From positions 239,794,622 to 239,858,621 of the forward strand of contig NC_053039.3 in NCBI RefSeq assembly GCF_002575655.3: DNA of 64,000 nucleotides, read 5' to 3'. Positions within the stretch are counted from its first letter, which is position 1. The number at the start of each line of letters is the position of its first letter. Origin of the DNA: Aegilops tauschii subsp. strangulata (Eukaryota; Streptophyta; Magnoliopsida; Poales; Poaceae). Below the pieces are notes generated by a model. It had not been told where the DNA came from and ran no database searches. It was given only the letters and a program-made list of their open reading frames with translations. The position numbers and the translations under genes were made by a program. This document shows positions 22,954 through 34,530 of the stretch, piece after piece.

Positions 22954-23514
22954 ACAGCGGTCAAGAATATCCTGAAGTACGTGAAAAGGACTAAGGATAT
23001 GTTTCTCGTTTATGGAGGTGACAAAGAGCTCGTCGTAAAGGATTACGTTGACGCTAGCTTCGACACAGATCTGGATGACTCTAAGTCACAAACCGGATAC
23101 TTGTATATTTTGAATGGTGGGGCAGTCAGCTGGTGCAGTTGCAAGAAAAGCGTCGTGGCGGGATCTACATGTGAAGCGGAGTACATGGCAGCCTCAGAGG
23201 CAGCACATGAAGCAATCTCGATGAAGGAGTTCATTACCGACCTAGGAGTTATTCCCAATGCGTCGGGCCCGATGACTCTCTTCTGTGACAACACTGGAGC
23301 TATTGCCCTGGCCAAGGAGCCCAGGTTTCACAAGAAGACCAGGCATATCAAGCGTCGCTTCAACTCCATTCGTGAAAATGTTCAAGATAGAGACATAGAT
23401 ATTTGTAAAGTGCATACGGACCTGAATGTCGCAGATCCGTTGACTAAACCTCTTCCACGAGCAAAACATGATCAACACCAGAACTCTATGGGTGTTCGAT
23501 TCATCACAATGTAA
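22954..23514 (+). pseudogene. pol: Copia RNase H domain and polyprotein end
   Basis: After the TAG the same frame continues AVKNILKYVKRTKD. RNase H motifs follow: DASFDTDLDDSKSQTGYLY, EAEYMAASEAAHEA, LFCDNTGAIALAKEP and KTRHIKRR. It ends at TAA 23512-23514 close to the purine tract. RNase H removes the RNA strand during reverse transcription. Confidence 0.9.
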
Positions 23515-23530
23515 CTAGATTATTGACTCT

Positions 23531-23546
23531 AGTGCAAGTGGGAGAC
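23531..23546 (+). promoter_or_regulatory. Polypurine tract of the Copia element
   Basis: AGTGCAAGTGGGAGAC abuts the 3' LTR start TGTTGG. It primes plus-strand DNA synthesis. Confidence 0.8.
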
Positions 23547-25272
23547 TGTTGGAAATATGCCCCAGAGGCAATAACAAAATGGTTATTATTATATTTCCTT
23601 GTTCATGATAATTGTCTATTGTTCATGCTATAATTGTGTTATCCGGAAATCGTAATACATGTGTGAATACATAGACCACAACATGTCCCTAGTGAGCCTC
23701 TACTTGACTAGCTCGTTGATCAATAGATGGTTACGGTTTCCTGACCATGGACATTGGATGTCATTGATAACGGGATCACATCATTAGGAGAATGATCTGA
23801 ATGGACAAGACCCAATCCTAAGCATAGCACTAGATCGTGTAGTTCGTTTGCTAAAGCTTTTCTAATGCCAAGTATCATTTCCTTAGACCATGAGATCGTG
23901 CAACTCCCGGATGCCGTAGGAATGCTTTGGGTGTACCAAACATCACAACGTAACTGGGTGGCTATAAAGGTGCACTACAGGTATCTCCGAAAGTGTCTGT
24001 TGGGTTGGCACAGATCGAGACTGGGATTTGTCACTCCGTGTGACGGAGAGGTATCTCTGGGCCCACTCGGTAATGCATCATCATAATGAGCTAAATGTGA
24101 CCAAGTAGTTGGTCACGGGATCATGCATTACAGAACGAGTAAAGTGACTTGCCGGTAACGAGATTGAACGAGGTATTGGGATACCGACGATCGAATCTCG
24201 GGCAAGTAACGTACCGATTGACAAAGGGAATTGTATACGGATTGCTTGAATCCTCGACATCGTGGTTCATCCGATGAGATCATCATGGAACGTGTGGGAC
24301 CAACATGGTTATCCAGATCCCGCTGTTGGTTATTGGCTAGAGAGGTGTCTCGGTCATGTCTGCATGATTCCCGAACCCGTAGGGTCTACACACTTAAGGT
24401 TCGATGACGCTAGGGTTATAAGGAAGGTTTGTATGTGATTACCGAATGTTGTTCGGAGTCCCGGATGAGATCCCGGACGTCACGAGGAGTTCCGGAATGG
24501 TCCGGAGATGAAGATTTATATATGGGAAGTCCTTATTCGGTCGCCGGAAGTGTTCGGGGGTATATCGGTATTGTACCGGGACCATCGAAAGGGTTCCGGG
24601 GGTCCACCAGGAGGGTCCACCTGCCCCGGAGGGCCCTATGGGCTGAATATAGAGGGGAACCAGCCCCTAGGTGGGCTGGGCGCCAAACCCACCCTAGGGC
24701 CCATGCGCCTAGGGTTGGGGGGAAACCCTGGAGGGGGCGCCCCCCTTGGCTTGGGGGGCAAGCCTCCCCCCCTTGGCCGCCGCCCCCCCTCTAGATCCAT
24801 CTGGAGGGGGCCGGCCCCCCTTTCCCTTGCCCCTATAAATAGAGGGGGGGTGGGAGGGCAGCCGCACCACATCCAAGGCGCAGCCCCTCCCCTCCCCAAC
24901 ACCTCTGCTCCTCCGCGTGAGCTTGGCGAAGCCCTGCCGGAGAACTGCCACTCCACCACCACCACGCTGTCGTGCTGCTGTTGGAGCCTTCTTCCTCAAC
25001 CTCTCCCTCCTCCTTGCTGGATCAAGGCGCGGGAGACGTCACCGGGCTGCACGTGTGTTGAACGCAGAGGCACCGTTGTTCGGTGCTTGGATCGGATTAT
25101 GCCGCGATCTGAATCGCTACGTGTACGACTCCTCCAACCGCGTTCTTGCAACGCTTCCGCATCACGATCTTCAAAGGTATGAAGATGCACTCCCCTCTCG
25201 TTGCTAGTAAACTCCATAGATTGATCTTGGTGATGCGTAGAATTTTTTTAATTTCTGCAATGATCCCCAACA
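23547..25272 (+). repeat. 3' LTR of the Copia element (1726 bp)
   Basis: Near-identical to 16556-18273. TATA box at 24834-24841. It differs by scattered single-base changes and a few short insertions and deletions (for example near 24690 and 24780). The right duplication GCCAC follows. Confidence 0.95.
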
Positions 25273-25640
25273 GCCACGTCACCTATATCCAAAGTTGTGC
25301 CACCTTTTTTTCTCAAAGAGCGTGTTGGAGCCCGTGCAACAACCACACAAGTTGCACGTACACATAACACATTTACTAGTAATAACTTCTAAAGGAAAAA
25401 TGCTAGTATGCCACACAAGTTCCTGTCCACTTCATGTGACAAATTTGTGCATGACTAGTCTACATATATTCACAGCGCTACCATTCACAATTTACCATAC
25501 TCCACTTACACGTTATAGATGGGCTCCATGTCCTCCTCCAGGTTCCAGTCCCATGTGTTCTTCATAGATGGCACGATCCATAGTGGTGGGCAACGAGAAT
25601 CATTGTCGCAGCTTTCTAGTCCGGTTCCACACGATGGAGA
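25273..25640. other. Spacer between Copia element and gene relic
   Basis: After the duplicated GCCAC there is no recognisable gene or repeat. It lies downstream of the minus-strand gene relic and may include its 3' untranslated part. Confidence 0.4.
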
Positions 25641-27657
25641 CTAGTCCAAGCTGAAGCGGCATAAATCAAGGATAGCGTGTCCCAGCATGTCATTCATCTG
25701 GTGGTGTGCACTGAAGACACAACCATGCTTCATGAACGGCAGGCCTTCGGTGTCGAGCACGAAAGGTGGCATCCGCTTCACAATGGGGTAGTTGTCCCTA
25801 ATGAAAAGCGAGTACTGTCCCAGAGTGTTCCTCGGCACCCACATAGCACCACGGGGGTCGATCTCGGCGCCATTCATCCGGTACACACGACATCTCAGAT
25901 CTGGACACATGGTGACGTTCATGGTCAAGGTCCATGCATAATAATGTTGTGCTCAAATATGGCGGTCAGTAATACTGCGCAGCAAATAGTACTACTCCGG
26001 TATAGAGGAAGTAAAATAACCGGCTTATTATATATAGCCATTCTTGGCTACATGGATGAGATAGTAAGACATGGAAAAACAAAAATGGTGGGAACTAGTG
26101 GATTCCAGTCTTCAAGGGCCTAGCTAGCTATACACGTTCCTCCAGGGTAAAAAGTACTAGTACTACTCCCTCCGTCTAGGTGTGTAAGTCACCTTACGAA
26201 AACCAAATAATCCCAAAACACTTAGGCACGGTACATTAACTCCATCCTCATTCTTGTTTGGTGAGATATCAACCAATAAGAGATGTGGGTCGTGCATGCT
26301 TTCAATGACTTGAGACTACCAAACATGACATGTAGTGGTTAGTTCATTGCATGCAATGTTATTAATTAGTAAAAACATTAAGTTCTCTCGTTTTCCCCTC
26401 CACCTTGGTCACGGTGCACAACCTAAGATGACTTATACACCTAGACGGAGGGAGTAGTAAGTAGTACAACAATGAAAGAGAAGGCGAGAGGGTTAAAAAA
26501 TATAATACTAAATTGTACTACCAGTACAGTAAACATGTCCCAGTCAAGAAAAGAAAATAACTAACAAGTACTACTACTACTCTAACACACAACAATGAGA
26601 AAATGGAATTCCTGGGTAGATGGTGACGGTCCGATCGTGGTAGATTGTGTGACCATGTTGCACATCAGTGGTACCATGGGTAACTACTGCTAAGATAGTT
26701 GGTCCCAATATGGCAAAGTCAGCTACAAGGTTCCAGGTTAGACCGAATGGCGGATGTAAATGCACATCCAGGATCGACGATCTTATTTTGATCGGGGGAT
26801 GACTGGTCCCTGCAAAATAATGGAGAACCGTTAGGGATGCAAATGATGCATGGTTTGTGCATTCCGTTTGTAATCTCCTGTACCGTAGGATGGCAACCAG
26901 ATGAAACAAGTCCCCTTGCTTGTCACCGCGAAGATGCGGCCAACATGTGCCAGCCTCTGCCGTTACTGCCTGTTGTATTGATGGCAATCCTTATGTTGAA
27001 CACCGCGATGAGATAGTAATCGTCGTAGCCGCGTCGCTTTGTCGGCGGGTCCACAATTGCTATCTTCTTCAATCTCATGTAGGCACCATCATACGTATTC
27101 AAGCCCAGCCAGTCCGGAAGGCCGATCCCAATGGTGGAGAAGGGGTCTACGGGAATGGCCGCACTGCCATGGATGTTGTGCAAAATGATGGTGGTATCCG
27201 GCCGGAGGTATGCTAGCCAATCTTCGTTGGCACCAACCTAGACCTGTATATAAGACGGTGGGCAGCAGAGAAATTACGGGATGGAATAAGTAAGTACTAT
27301 ATTTAGAATATACACTACATGATCAAGCTCAAGGACGAACCAGCTCATCGGACAAAATCCGACTACCTCCCAACGCCGGCAACTCTAGCGGAGTCAACGT
27401 GCAACCATGGCCAAGGAGCAGTGGATTGTTCGAAGGATTGTCCCGTAGAATAACCTTCTCCTTGAGGACACATGGAAGATCAACAAGCATGGCCTTTTCC
27501 CAAGCCTGTTTAAGCACCGTCTTAAAAAATTTGGTGCAGGAAGCACCGAGTCTTGCGGTGGTGAGGACGCCAGAGCGGCGTGCGGTTTCTCCTAGAGGAT
27601 CGCCGTCCAAGGACTCCCAGCCCCTATGAGGAGGAGAACCGCCTAACGAATCCACGG
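25641..27657 (-). pseudogene. Relic of a host-type gene with DUF295/KIB-like segments
   Basis: Minus-strand coding-like segments lie in order. One is at 27329-27657 (MDSLGGSPPHRG..., probable first exon). One is near 27240-26940 (WLAYLRPDTTIILHN, DPFSTIGIG, YMRLKKIAIVDPP, YYLIAVFNIRIAIN). The last is at 25928-25641 (CRVYRMN, WVPRNTLGQYSLFIRDNYP). The pattern of 'pages of P-rich loop, K-K-hydrophobic-DP, W..., V-F/Y-R-M, SLG-SLF-NYP' resembles DUF295 (KIB1-4 beta-propeller) proteins, a large grass family often linked to F-box domains; no F-box is visible here. An acceptor-like ATACAG/GT near 27245 suggests an intron. In-frame stops, frame changes, a MITE and loss of the start codon mark it as dead. 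The family call is by eye. Confidence 0.5.
26166..26454. mobile_element. Stowaway-like MITE (289 bp)
   Basis: Terminal inverted repeats CTCCCTCCGTCTAGGTGTGT at the left and ACACCTAGACGGAGGGAG at the right agree over about 26 bp with one mismatch. A TA sits at each outer end (26164-26165, 26455-26456), the duplication of Tc1/mariner-type MITEs. It has no coding capacity and lies between two exon-like parts of the DUF295-like relic. Confidence 0.88.
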
Positions 27658-29149
27658 TGTAAGTGCATCTAGTACCCCTTAGTGATTTTGGTGTATTGAA
27701 GACTTATAGGTTACGGGACTAATGCCTTTGTGAGTGTACACATGTCTATAAGTCTATGAGGAGTTTGATATTTATAGAGAAAGTCGACCCCTAAAAATGG
27801 ATGTCTTCAACTGAAGACTTTGGATTTCTGAAGACTTTCTGAAGATTTTGAAGACGAAGAAATTGGTGTGATCGTGAAGAATTGATATTCATGCGAGGAA
27901 CATGAAGCGTGAAGACTTTTCTTTTCGTATTTTCATTTTCTCTTTCTTGAGTCATAGGAAACACTGTACTGTTAAAGAGGGTCAAGGAAAAACTAAGGAA
28001 AAGTTTCCAAGTGATGCTCAACTCAAAATCCTACACCTACCAATCCCTTCGAGTGAAGCCATTGGAAATCTCATACAGTTCAGTCAATTTCTTCTGTGAC
28101 AGAGACGAAGTTCTTCTGGTCTCTGAGGAATTTGTTCTGACTGAGGAGTTAGGAATTCTCCAGTGCGGATCACCTACAAGTGAGGAACATGATAGCCCTG
28201 AGGAATTTGAACCTCGCATTTCCGACCATTGCTGTGCTATGCGCCAGCTGTCCCAAAATATCTACCCACCTAACGGTCATATCATTGAAGGGCATTTATG
28301 TCTTATCATGTCGGCTGCTCTCTAGGCTATAAATAGCCGCCCCCTACAACCACTAGCTGGTTAGCTGCTCCGAGAGAAACCGACACTTGTCATTGAGAGC
28401 ATCCCGTCCTCCGAGAACTTTGAGGGAAAATCATCAAGTGAGGAAAACCCAAACCCAAACACCTACAAACCCAAAGTGATTGAGCATCACTGAAGAGATT
28501 GATCCTGCGTGGATCCGATGCTTGTTACCTTTGAAGACTTTGTATCTTTCAGACGATTAGGCGTCATGGTCTAGAGCATCCAAGAGGAAATTGTTGATCG
28601 GCGAGTGACCGAGTTTGTGAAGGTTTGGAAGTCACCTGAAGATTTACCACGAGTGATTGGGCGAGGTCTGTGTGACCTTAGCTCAAGGAGAATACGGTGA
28701 GGACTGTGTGTCCTTAGGTTTAAATACCTAGCCGCTCCAACCAGACGTACAACTGTCATAGCAGTTGGAACTGGTCTACCAAATCATTATCTTCACCAAG
28801 CTAACTAGTTCTATTTCCTCAACCCTTCCATTTCCTCATTACTGTGTTGTGTGCTTGTTCATATCTGTTTGAAGACTTTGACTGAAGACTTTCTGAATTT
28901 CCTTAGTTCAATTTCTTTAGTCTGTTTGTCTTCATCCTGTTTTATCCTATCCTTACGCTTTCTGTACTCCGTGTCTGTTTTCTTTTCATCATGATGTCCA
29001 TGCTTATGTTATGTCATGTATGCATCTGAGTACTTATTCCGCTGCAAGTAGTTCTTCGCTTAGGAATTTCCTCACCCTGAAATTCCTCAGTGAAGAATTC
29101 AAAAAAAATCGCCTATTCACCCCCCTCTAGTCGACTTAACGCACTTTCA
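27658..29149 (+). mobile_element. Solo LTR (1492 bp) on the start codon of the gene relic
   Basis: Begins TGTAAGTGCATCTAG and ends CGCACTTTCA. The flanks are CACGG (27653-27657) and CATGG (29150-29154), a target duplication differing by one C/T transition. The interior has TATAAATAG near 28330 and the recurrent word TGAAGACTT, with no pol or second LTR. Orientation is inferred from the TCGACTTAACGCACTTTCA end. On the minus strand CCATG in the duplication supplies the ATG of the relic's first exon. Confidence 0.8.
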
Positions 29150-30289
29150 CATGGGAGCAGCGATGAACTGCCTTCTCTTCGGGGGGAGGGGAACTGGCGA
29201 GGAGGAGATAAGAGCGTAACTGCAGGTCCTCGTCCCTGCGCTAAGGAAATTATGCGGGCACGCATAGTGGTAGTGCCTCGTGCCCCGTGATGGTGAGGCT
29301 ATTATTTACTATGTACTCATACTATAGCAGCAGTAGTATTACTTTCTCAACTAGTAGTGCGATGTACTATACTTCTATAGTGCACCAGTTTTGAACTCTT
29401 GAATCTCAAGGCTAAGGAGCTACAGTTGCAAGTGGAGGGTACTACTGTTCCCCAGAACCATCGTTGTACTATCAATGCAGGGAAAGTACACCTACGTAGT
29501 GCGTACTTTCCGTGCTCTATTCAAGCGCGTACCTGGCCTACTCAGCCGCTCCTCTCATGCACACACTAGCAGCCTGTTTATCAGCAATGGTTACTGCAGG
29601 GGCAGAACATTTGAGTTCTTCGATACATCAAGACTAGGCTTTTCGCTTCCATTTGTGGAGGTGTAATGGATCTCGTCGAACTTTCTTAGTAGTTCCTTCT
29701 TTATGAATGAGATGAGGCAAAGCTTTTGCCTCCATTTAAAAAAAATCACGTCAAGAGGAATTTATTTTATAGAGCCGACAAAGAAGCGAAGTCCATGCGT
29801 GCAACGCCACAAGCTACAGAGTAGTAGAGTACTAGCACTTTACGTACAGAGCCATATTGCACAGTTCCAGTGCCGCGCCAGGATTTTCCGGCTCCTCGGG
29901 CTTAACTGGGAGGCGCTAGTTTAAATATGCTAGCTGATGAGGAAGCTGCAAGTGAGGTGCGGCTAGGGAGAGCACGCAGGCGAGAAACTTTGCATGTTGT
30001 GAATTGATATATAGGAGTACTACTCTAGTACGCGAGCAACGAGATGATGGGAGGGAAAACCCGTTCACGTGGCTGGGCTATCCAGTGCACCCAGATTGTG
30101 GTGCGACACGTCCGTTCGACTTAAAAAGTCAAACTACCAGTGTACAATATTGGCTTGCAGCGAGGTTACCATTAAAAAAAGGTCGTCGTGCGTTCGGTCG
30201 GGATGGAACCCACAAAACGAGCTATACACTCCCGCGGAGTACAACACAACCTAGAATCGCCTTTTGTCGCTAGTACATTGTTCCTTACA
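29150..30289. other. Probable former 5' flank of the gene relic
   Basis: This lies upstream of the minus-strand relic once the solo LTR is removed. It has a GC-rich stretch near 29160-29290, then AT-richer sequence with TACTACTA-type microsatellite-like runs (29310-29350). No coding frame or known repeat recognised. Confidence 0.4.
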
Positions 30290-31215
30290 AGAAACCACTA
30301 ATAATGCCAAGAAACTACTACCACTTACCAACCAGCCCTACCAAGAAACGACTACTCTACAAAGTGCCGTTATAGGCACGTTTCAACCCATGTCGCCCCT
30401 TAAGCCAACACCTTCTATTCGACCGGCAAGTTAGGAGTTATGAATTGTGGGACCTACATGTCAGTCTGGACAAAAATCCCCTAGTGACCTCCTACCTCCG
30501 GCCCGTCCACCTAGTCATCCTCGGCCATGGGACACAGCTACCGCCGCCGGCAGAAAGCGAGGTCAAAACTATGGCGGTGCGGAGCCCATCTTGCGGCAGC
30601 CCGGATGCCAGCTCCATCCGGCGCTCGCGGCCGCTAGCTAGCCAAGATAGCACACACTCTGCTGGATGCATCCAGCTGCTTGTCTGCAAGGTTTGCTAGC
30701 TAGGTTGGCAGGGCGATGCGGCGGCTTGCGCGCGCGCGCCGCGCTAGGGCCAGCCATCTGGCTCGAGCGAAGGACCGCGCGGCAGCTTGCTCGCGCGTGA
30801 GTCACGCTTGGGCTAGCCAGCCAACCCGTGCGGAGGCCAGCGCGGCGTCCGGCCCGTCCGGCGGAGCAGCGGCTAGCTCACTCATCACCGGCGCCATCGA
30901 CAAGACGCATCGGTACTGTTTGAAGTAATGTTCAGGAAAAATAATGATAGGAGGAGGAAGAACAGGATAGAAAGTCAACTATGGGTCCCTCGTGTCAACT
31001 GTCAAACAAAATGTGTTTGTTTAAGCTGCCTCGTTAGCGTGGACGTGTGGGCCAACCCTGTCATAAACGAGTTAAAACGAGCCTAATCGGCACTAGGTAG
31101 TAGTTTTTTGGCGCGGATTAAGAAATTTTGGGAATGTTTTTGCTAATTTTTGTACAATAGTTTCTTCTTAGGGCTGGTTGAAAGTGGTAGTTTTCTGTTA
31201 AATACTCTACATACT
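30290..31215. mobile_element. MULE-like unit with GC-rich centre (Pack-MULE candidate)
   Basis: The left arm (about 30300-30400) contains AAACTACTACCACTTACCAACCAGCCCT, then AAGTGCCGTTATAGGC. The right arm, read backwards (about 31205-31080), contains AAACTACCACTTTCAACCAGCCCT, then TAGTGCCGATTAGGC. The right arm has a roughly 60 bp insert between the two blocks. These imperfect inverted arms of over 100 bp enclose a very GC-rich centre (30480-30890) with a CpG-rich reading frame but no transposase. Long arms around GC-rich, possibly captured sequence suggest a Mutator-like element. No clean 9 bp duplication was found. Confidence 0.4.
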
Positions 31216-31375
31216 GTAAGTAGGAGTGAAAGTTCAGGTTTGGAAGCCAATAAGCACGGCTAGTTACATAGTGCCTATGTGTAAGTAATTCAAACTAAAT
31301 ATCAACCATGAGTGAATAATATCTTGATGAAAAACTCGAAACTATGGAAATACTAGCATTTTTTGCATGGTTGGA

Positions 31376-31715
31376 AATACTAGCAATGTTCACGTGCGTT
31401 GCAACGGATCATAATTAGAATAATACTTATTCACAAACTTGATAGAAAACACTCTAATTTTGATATACATATATCACTAGAGATATAGTATGGTTCAATC
31501 AGAATATATTCCTTGGGCTGTTTTGGTGAAGTGAGGGAGGGATGTGGTTGGTTTTAAGATACTAATTAAGGGTTTTTCTGCAAATTGGTAGAGAAGTGGG
31601 ATGTTGTTGAGAAAAGGCAACAACTTACCTCACAGTCGTTAGATGTACATCTAATGGCCAAAAATGACGGATGGCAGACACACCATCATCACCAACTAAG
31701 TCTTCTATAGGAGTA
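31376..31715 (+). repeat. Small dispersed repeat, copy 1
   Basis: Starts ACTAGCAATGTTCACGTGCG with GTTGCAACGGA and ends GATGGCAGACACACCATCATCACCAACTAAG...CTATAGGAG. The same end pattern occurs in copy 2 directly after it and in copy 3 at 55430-55660. No coding capacity; probably a non-autonomous DNA element of unknown type. Confidence 0.55.
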
Positions 31716-32146
31716 CTAGCAAGATGTCCATGCATTGCATGGAACATCAAGATGCATTTTTTATAAAACACCTGTTGTGATTGACCCATGCAGGAGTAAT
31801 CCCATGTGTAAAAACTAATGATGTCTCAAGAAAGAGGAGAGACAAGGTGAGGAGGAGTGGGGTGTGGTGGTGATTGGTGGTCGGATTGAGCGGAGGCATG
31901 GGGATGGACGACGCCGGGAGCGACCACCATGCCAGTTTGTTCTAGAGGCTTCCTTTTTTAATTGCTCAACAATGAGGTTGTAGGAGATAAGGATGAACGA
32001 GGGAAGGCCTTGTCTGCAAACGTGGAGAGAGGTGCGGGTATCTTTTAGTTTAATTTCTATCCGTCAGATATAGATCGGACAGTCTATATTGCAAGATGGC
32101 AGGTGTACCATCATCACCAACTCGGTTTTTTATAAGAGAAGAGATA
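31716..32146 (+). repeat. Small dispersed repeat, copy 2, directly abutting copy 1
   Basis: Starts TACTAGCAAGATGTCCATGCATTGCATGG and ends GGCAGGTGTACCATCATCACCAACTCGG...TATAAGAGAAGAGA. The right half (31980-32146) aligns closely with 55495-55661 in copy 3, including GATGAACGAGGGAAGGCCTT and ATATAGATCGGAC. Confidence 0.65.
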
Positions 32147-32439
32147 TAAGTATGGAGATACAAACATATTATCGATACTTGTTTCCATAAACTTGGATCT
32201 ACAGTCTTTTCAACGACTGAGCATGTGGGGCCTTAGCATGATGACTTCTCGACTATGTAAAACAAAGGTTTTCCCGTCGCCGGTAAGGACGGGGTGACGG
32301 CGGCGCACTTTCGGCTTGCTCTAGTCCTAGTAGTCATACTAGGTGGTCTATGCACGTGTAGATTTATTATTTTTCACGTCTCGTGTTCGCCGTAACGCCA
32401 CGACTGTTGATGAATAGAGGGTAAGTTCTTCACGGGAAA

Positions 32440-33690
32440 ACCTTTGTTGAGCATGTGTGCGAGAGAGAGACAGCGTGCGTGTGTGATATGTGTAGAGACT
32501 GAGGCAATGATAAGAGATTGTTTATGTCTCTGTGTGGAGGATAGAGAGAGACATGTGCATGGGGCTTTGTGTTTTGTAACATGGAGACAGATAGACATAA
32601 TCAGAGAGTGAGTGTGTGAGATACACGTGCAGACATGGGGATAGATGGAGGATTTTGGTGTGCATCTGAGCTAGAGAGGGGGGGTATATACATACCTAGA
32701 GCTGGAGAGAATATGCAAGGGTGTGTGTCTTAAAAGAAGGATCTAGATAGATGGGTGTTTGTGCGTGTCTGTGTGTTTGTGCGCGCGTGTCTGTGTGAGA
32801 GGGACTGTTTTTATGTGGAGAGAAGAGACCACTAATGATGTAAACCTAGTATAGGGAAGAGGGAATGGTGGGACATGTGTGTCAAAGAGAGACAAAGGCA
32901 TGTGTAGTAGCGGGATAGCATGGGTGCAGCCCGGGAGCAGACTATTTGGAAGAGACATCGAGTGCGTGTGGGAGAGGGGTGTGACAGCGAGAGAGAGAGA
33001 AAGAGGAAGAGATGGGGAGAGAGAGGGGTATTTTGTGTGCAGAAGTGGCGTATAGATAGGGAGACAATGTTGATCTTGTTCGAAAGTGGCCTATGTACGG
33101 AGACGCAAGGGAAGTGAGTCATCGTGTGTGTGATAGGGACTTCATGAGAGATCTAGAATAGATGGTGTAGAGAACAACGTGTGAGATTGAGAACGATGAT
33201 ACATTAGGGAGCTGTGGAAAGAATCATGACATATATGTATATAGGGAAGGAGCTGGGGCGGGTCCGCATGTGGGAGAGATAGAAAGAGGAGAGTGGTGCA
33301 CAAGGAGACAAAGTGTGCTTGTTTGAAGTGGGGTGGTGTGTGAGTTGAGTGTGCGAGAACCACATAACTCGGGAGATAGATGTTTGGGGGCGACATTTTG
33401 TGTGTATGGGAAAGATACACTCTATATAGTGCGTGTGCTTGGGAAAGAGAGAAGCCGGGAGACCTAGAGAGTGGGGGAAGAGATGTGTGGATGCCCGAGA
33501 GACAAAGTGATAGAGACATATATTGGGGTCAGGACTTTAGAAGAGAGGGGGTGTTAATGTGCTCGTGTGTTCATGTTTGGGGGAGAGAACGACTTGTGTG
33601 TGTGTGTGGGGTGGGGGGGGGGTAGCTTCAGATAAAGAGTGAGGTGTCTATATTTGAGAGACTAGCGTAATTGAGATATATATATGGTCA
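32440..33690 (+). repeat. GA/GT-rich degenerate tract, about 1.25 kb
   Basis: The plus strand is dominated by GAGA, TGTG and GGGAGAGA words and is strongly poor in C. It is not a perfect microsatellite: period and sequence drift throughout. A run of G (33607-33622) lies near its end. The serine/leucine/histidine-rich minus-strand reading frames here are a result of the composition. Confidence 0.75.
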
Positions 33691-33759
33691 ATAGGAGAAC
33701 ACTTAATTTCAGGCGCCAAAAGCTTTCAAACTTCCCGCTCACATCGAAATGTCTCGCGA

Positions 33760-34530
33760 TATTCCTGTTTTACCCCTGCCACATGAACGGAAAAGGGTTG
33801 CTTTGGTAACTCCATTGTTTTCCCCTATTTGCCCCCAACATTCTTCCCCAGAGCCCCTCCCCGACCCCCCAACCACGCCAAGCCGCCGAATCTAGTTCTC
33901 CGCCGCAGCGGTGGACCTCACACCCCGCTAGATCTACCTTCTGCACCTTGGAACCCCCAACTGCCAACTCACCACTTCATCGGAGCCGCTTCAGCGATTG
34001 GCTTGTCCACCGCTCCAAATCTCCTTGACCGCCATCATGGTCCACCGCACCGGATCTGCTTCACCGGCGCCCTCGTCCACCACAATGTAGGCCCTTCACT
34101 AACTCTCTCGTCCGCCCCATCGCTGGCCCTTCATACAAGCCCTCGTCCGCCGTAATAGATCCGCCTCACCGAAAGCACTGTACACCGTGCCGGATGTGCT
34201 TCACCGACGCCTTCGTCCACTGCGCCGGACCCGCTCCACGGATGCCATATTCAACTCCACAGGCCCTGCTTTACTGACGCCGCAGCCTCATCAGGTTATT
34301 TTGATTTGTACTCCTTTGGTTTTTCTCTTCTTTATCATGGAACTTTTCACTTACCGCAGATGAGCTTTCTTGTATGTCGACAGGCGCCGCAACCGAAGCA
34401 CCGGAGCCGCTTCAGCAACGGCGACAACCGGCTCAAACTCAACCGCAACACAAGCACCATCAACGATCCTTAGCTATCAAGTATGGCAACGATACCCATA
34501 CGCCACCAAGAATCAGGTACTATTATCCAA
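33760..34530 (+). pseudogene. Proline-rich exon-like segments of an unknown gene
   Basis: GC-rich, C-rich sequence (33840-34290) with repeated CACCGGAGCC/CGTCCACC words is followed by a donor-like TCATCAG/GTTATT near 34297. An acceptor-like GTCGACAG/GC near 34383 begins a short Gln-rich segment to a donor-like AATCAG/GTACTA near 34516. This looks like 5' exons of a multi-exon gene, but no single long frame is preserved and no family is recognised. A similar C-rich segment occurs at 54450-54790. Confidence 0.3.

Larger units (their letters stand above)
16556..25272 (+). mobile_element. Complete Copia LTR retrotransposon, BARE1/WIS/Angela family
   Basis: LTRs 16556-18273 and 23547-25272 begin TGTTGGAAATATGCCC and end GATCCCCAACA. 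The flanking duplication GCCAC is perfect (16551-16555, 25273-25277). Between them are a 1.3 kb leader, gag, zinc knuckle, protease, integrase, reverse transcriptase and RNase H in Copia order (integrase before RT), then the purine tract AAGTGGGAGAC. The LTR start and conserved pol place it with BARE1/WIS/Angela, a very abundant Triticeae family. Stops at 20207, 21230 and 22951 and a frameshift near 21510 inactivate the polyprotein. The LTRs are still very similar. Confidence 0.95.

Noticed and set aside
30445..30928. GC-rich open frames in the MULE-like core
   Set aside because: Possible captured gene fragment, but no protein family is recognisable and both strands are open, so no CDS was called.
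32374..33519. Minus-strand Ser/Leu/His-rich frames
   Set aside because: They are translations of the GA/GT-rich tract; low-complexity composition explains the lack of stops.
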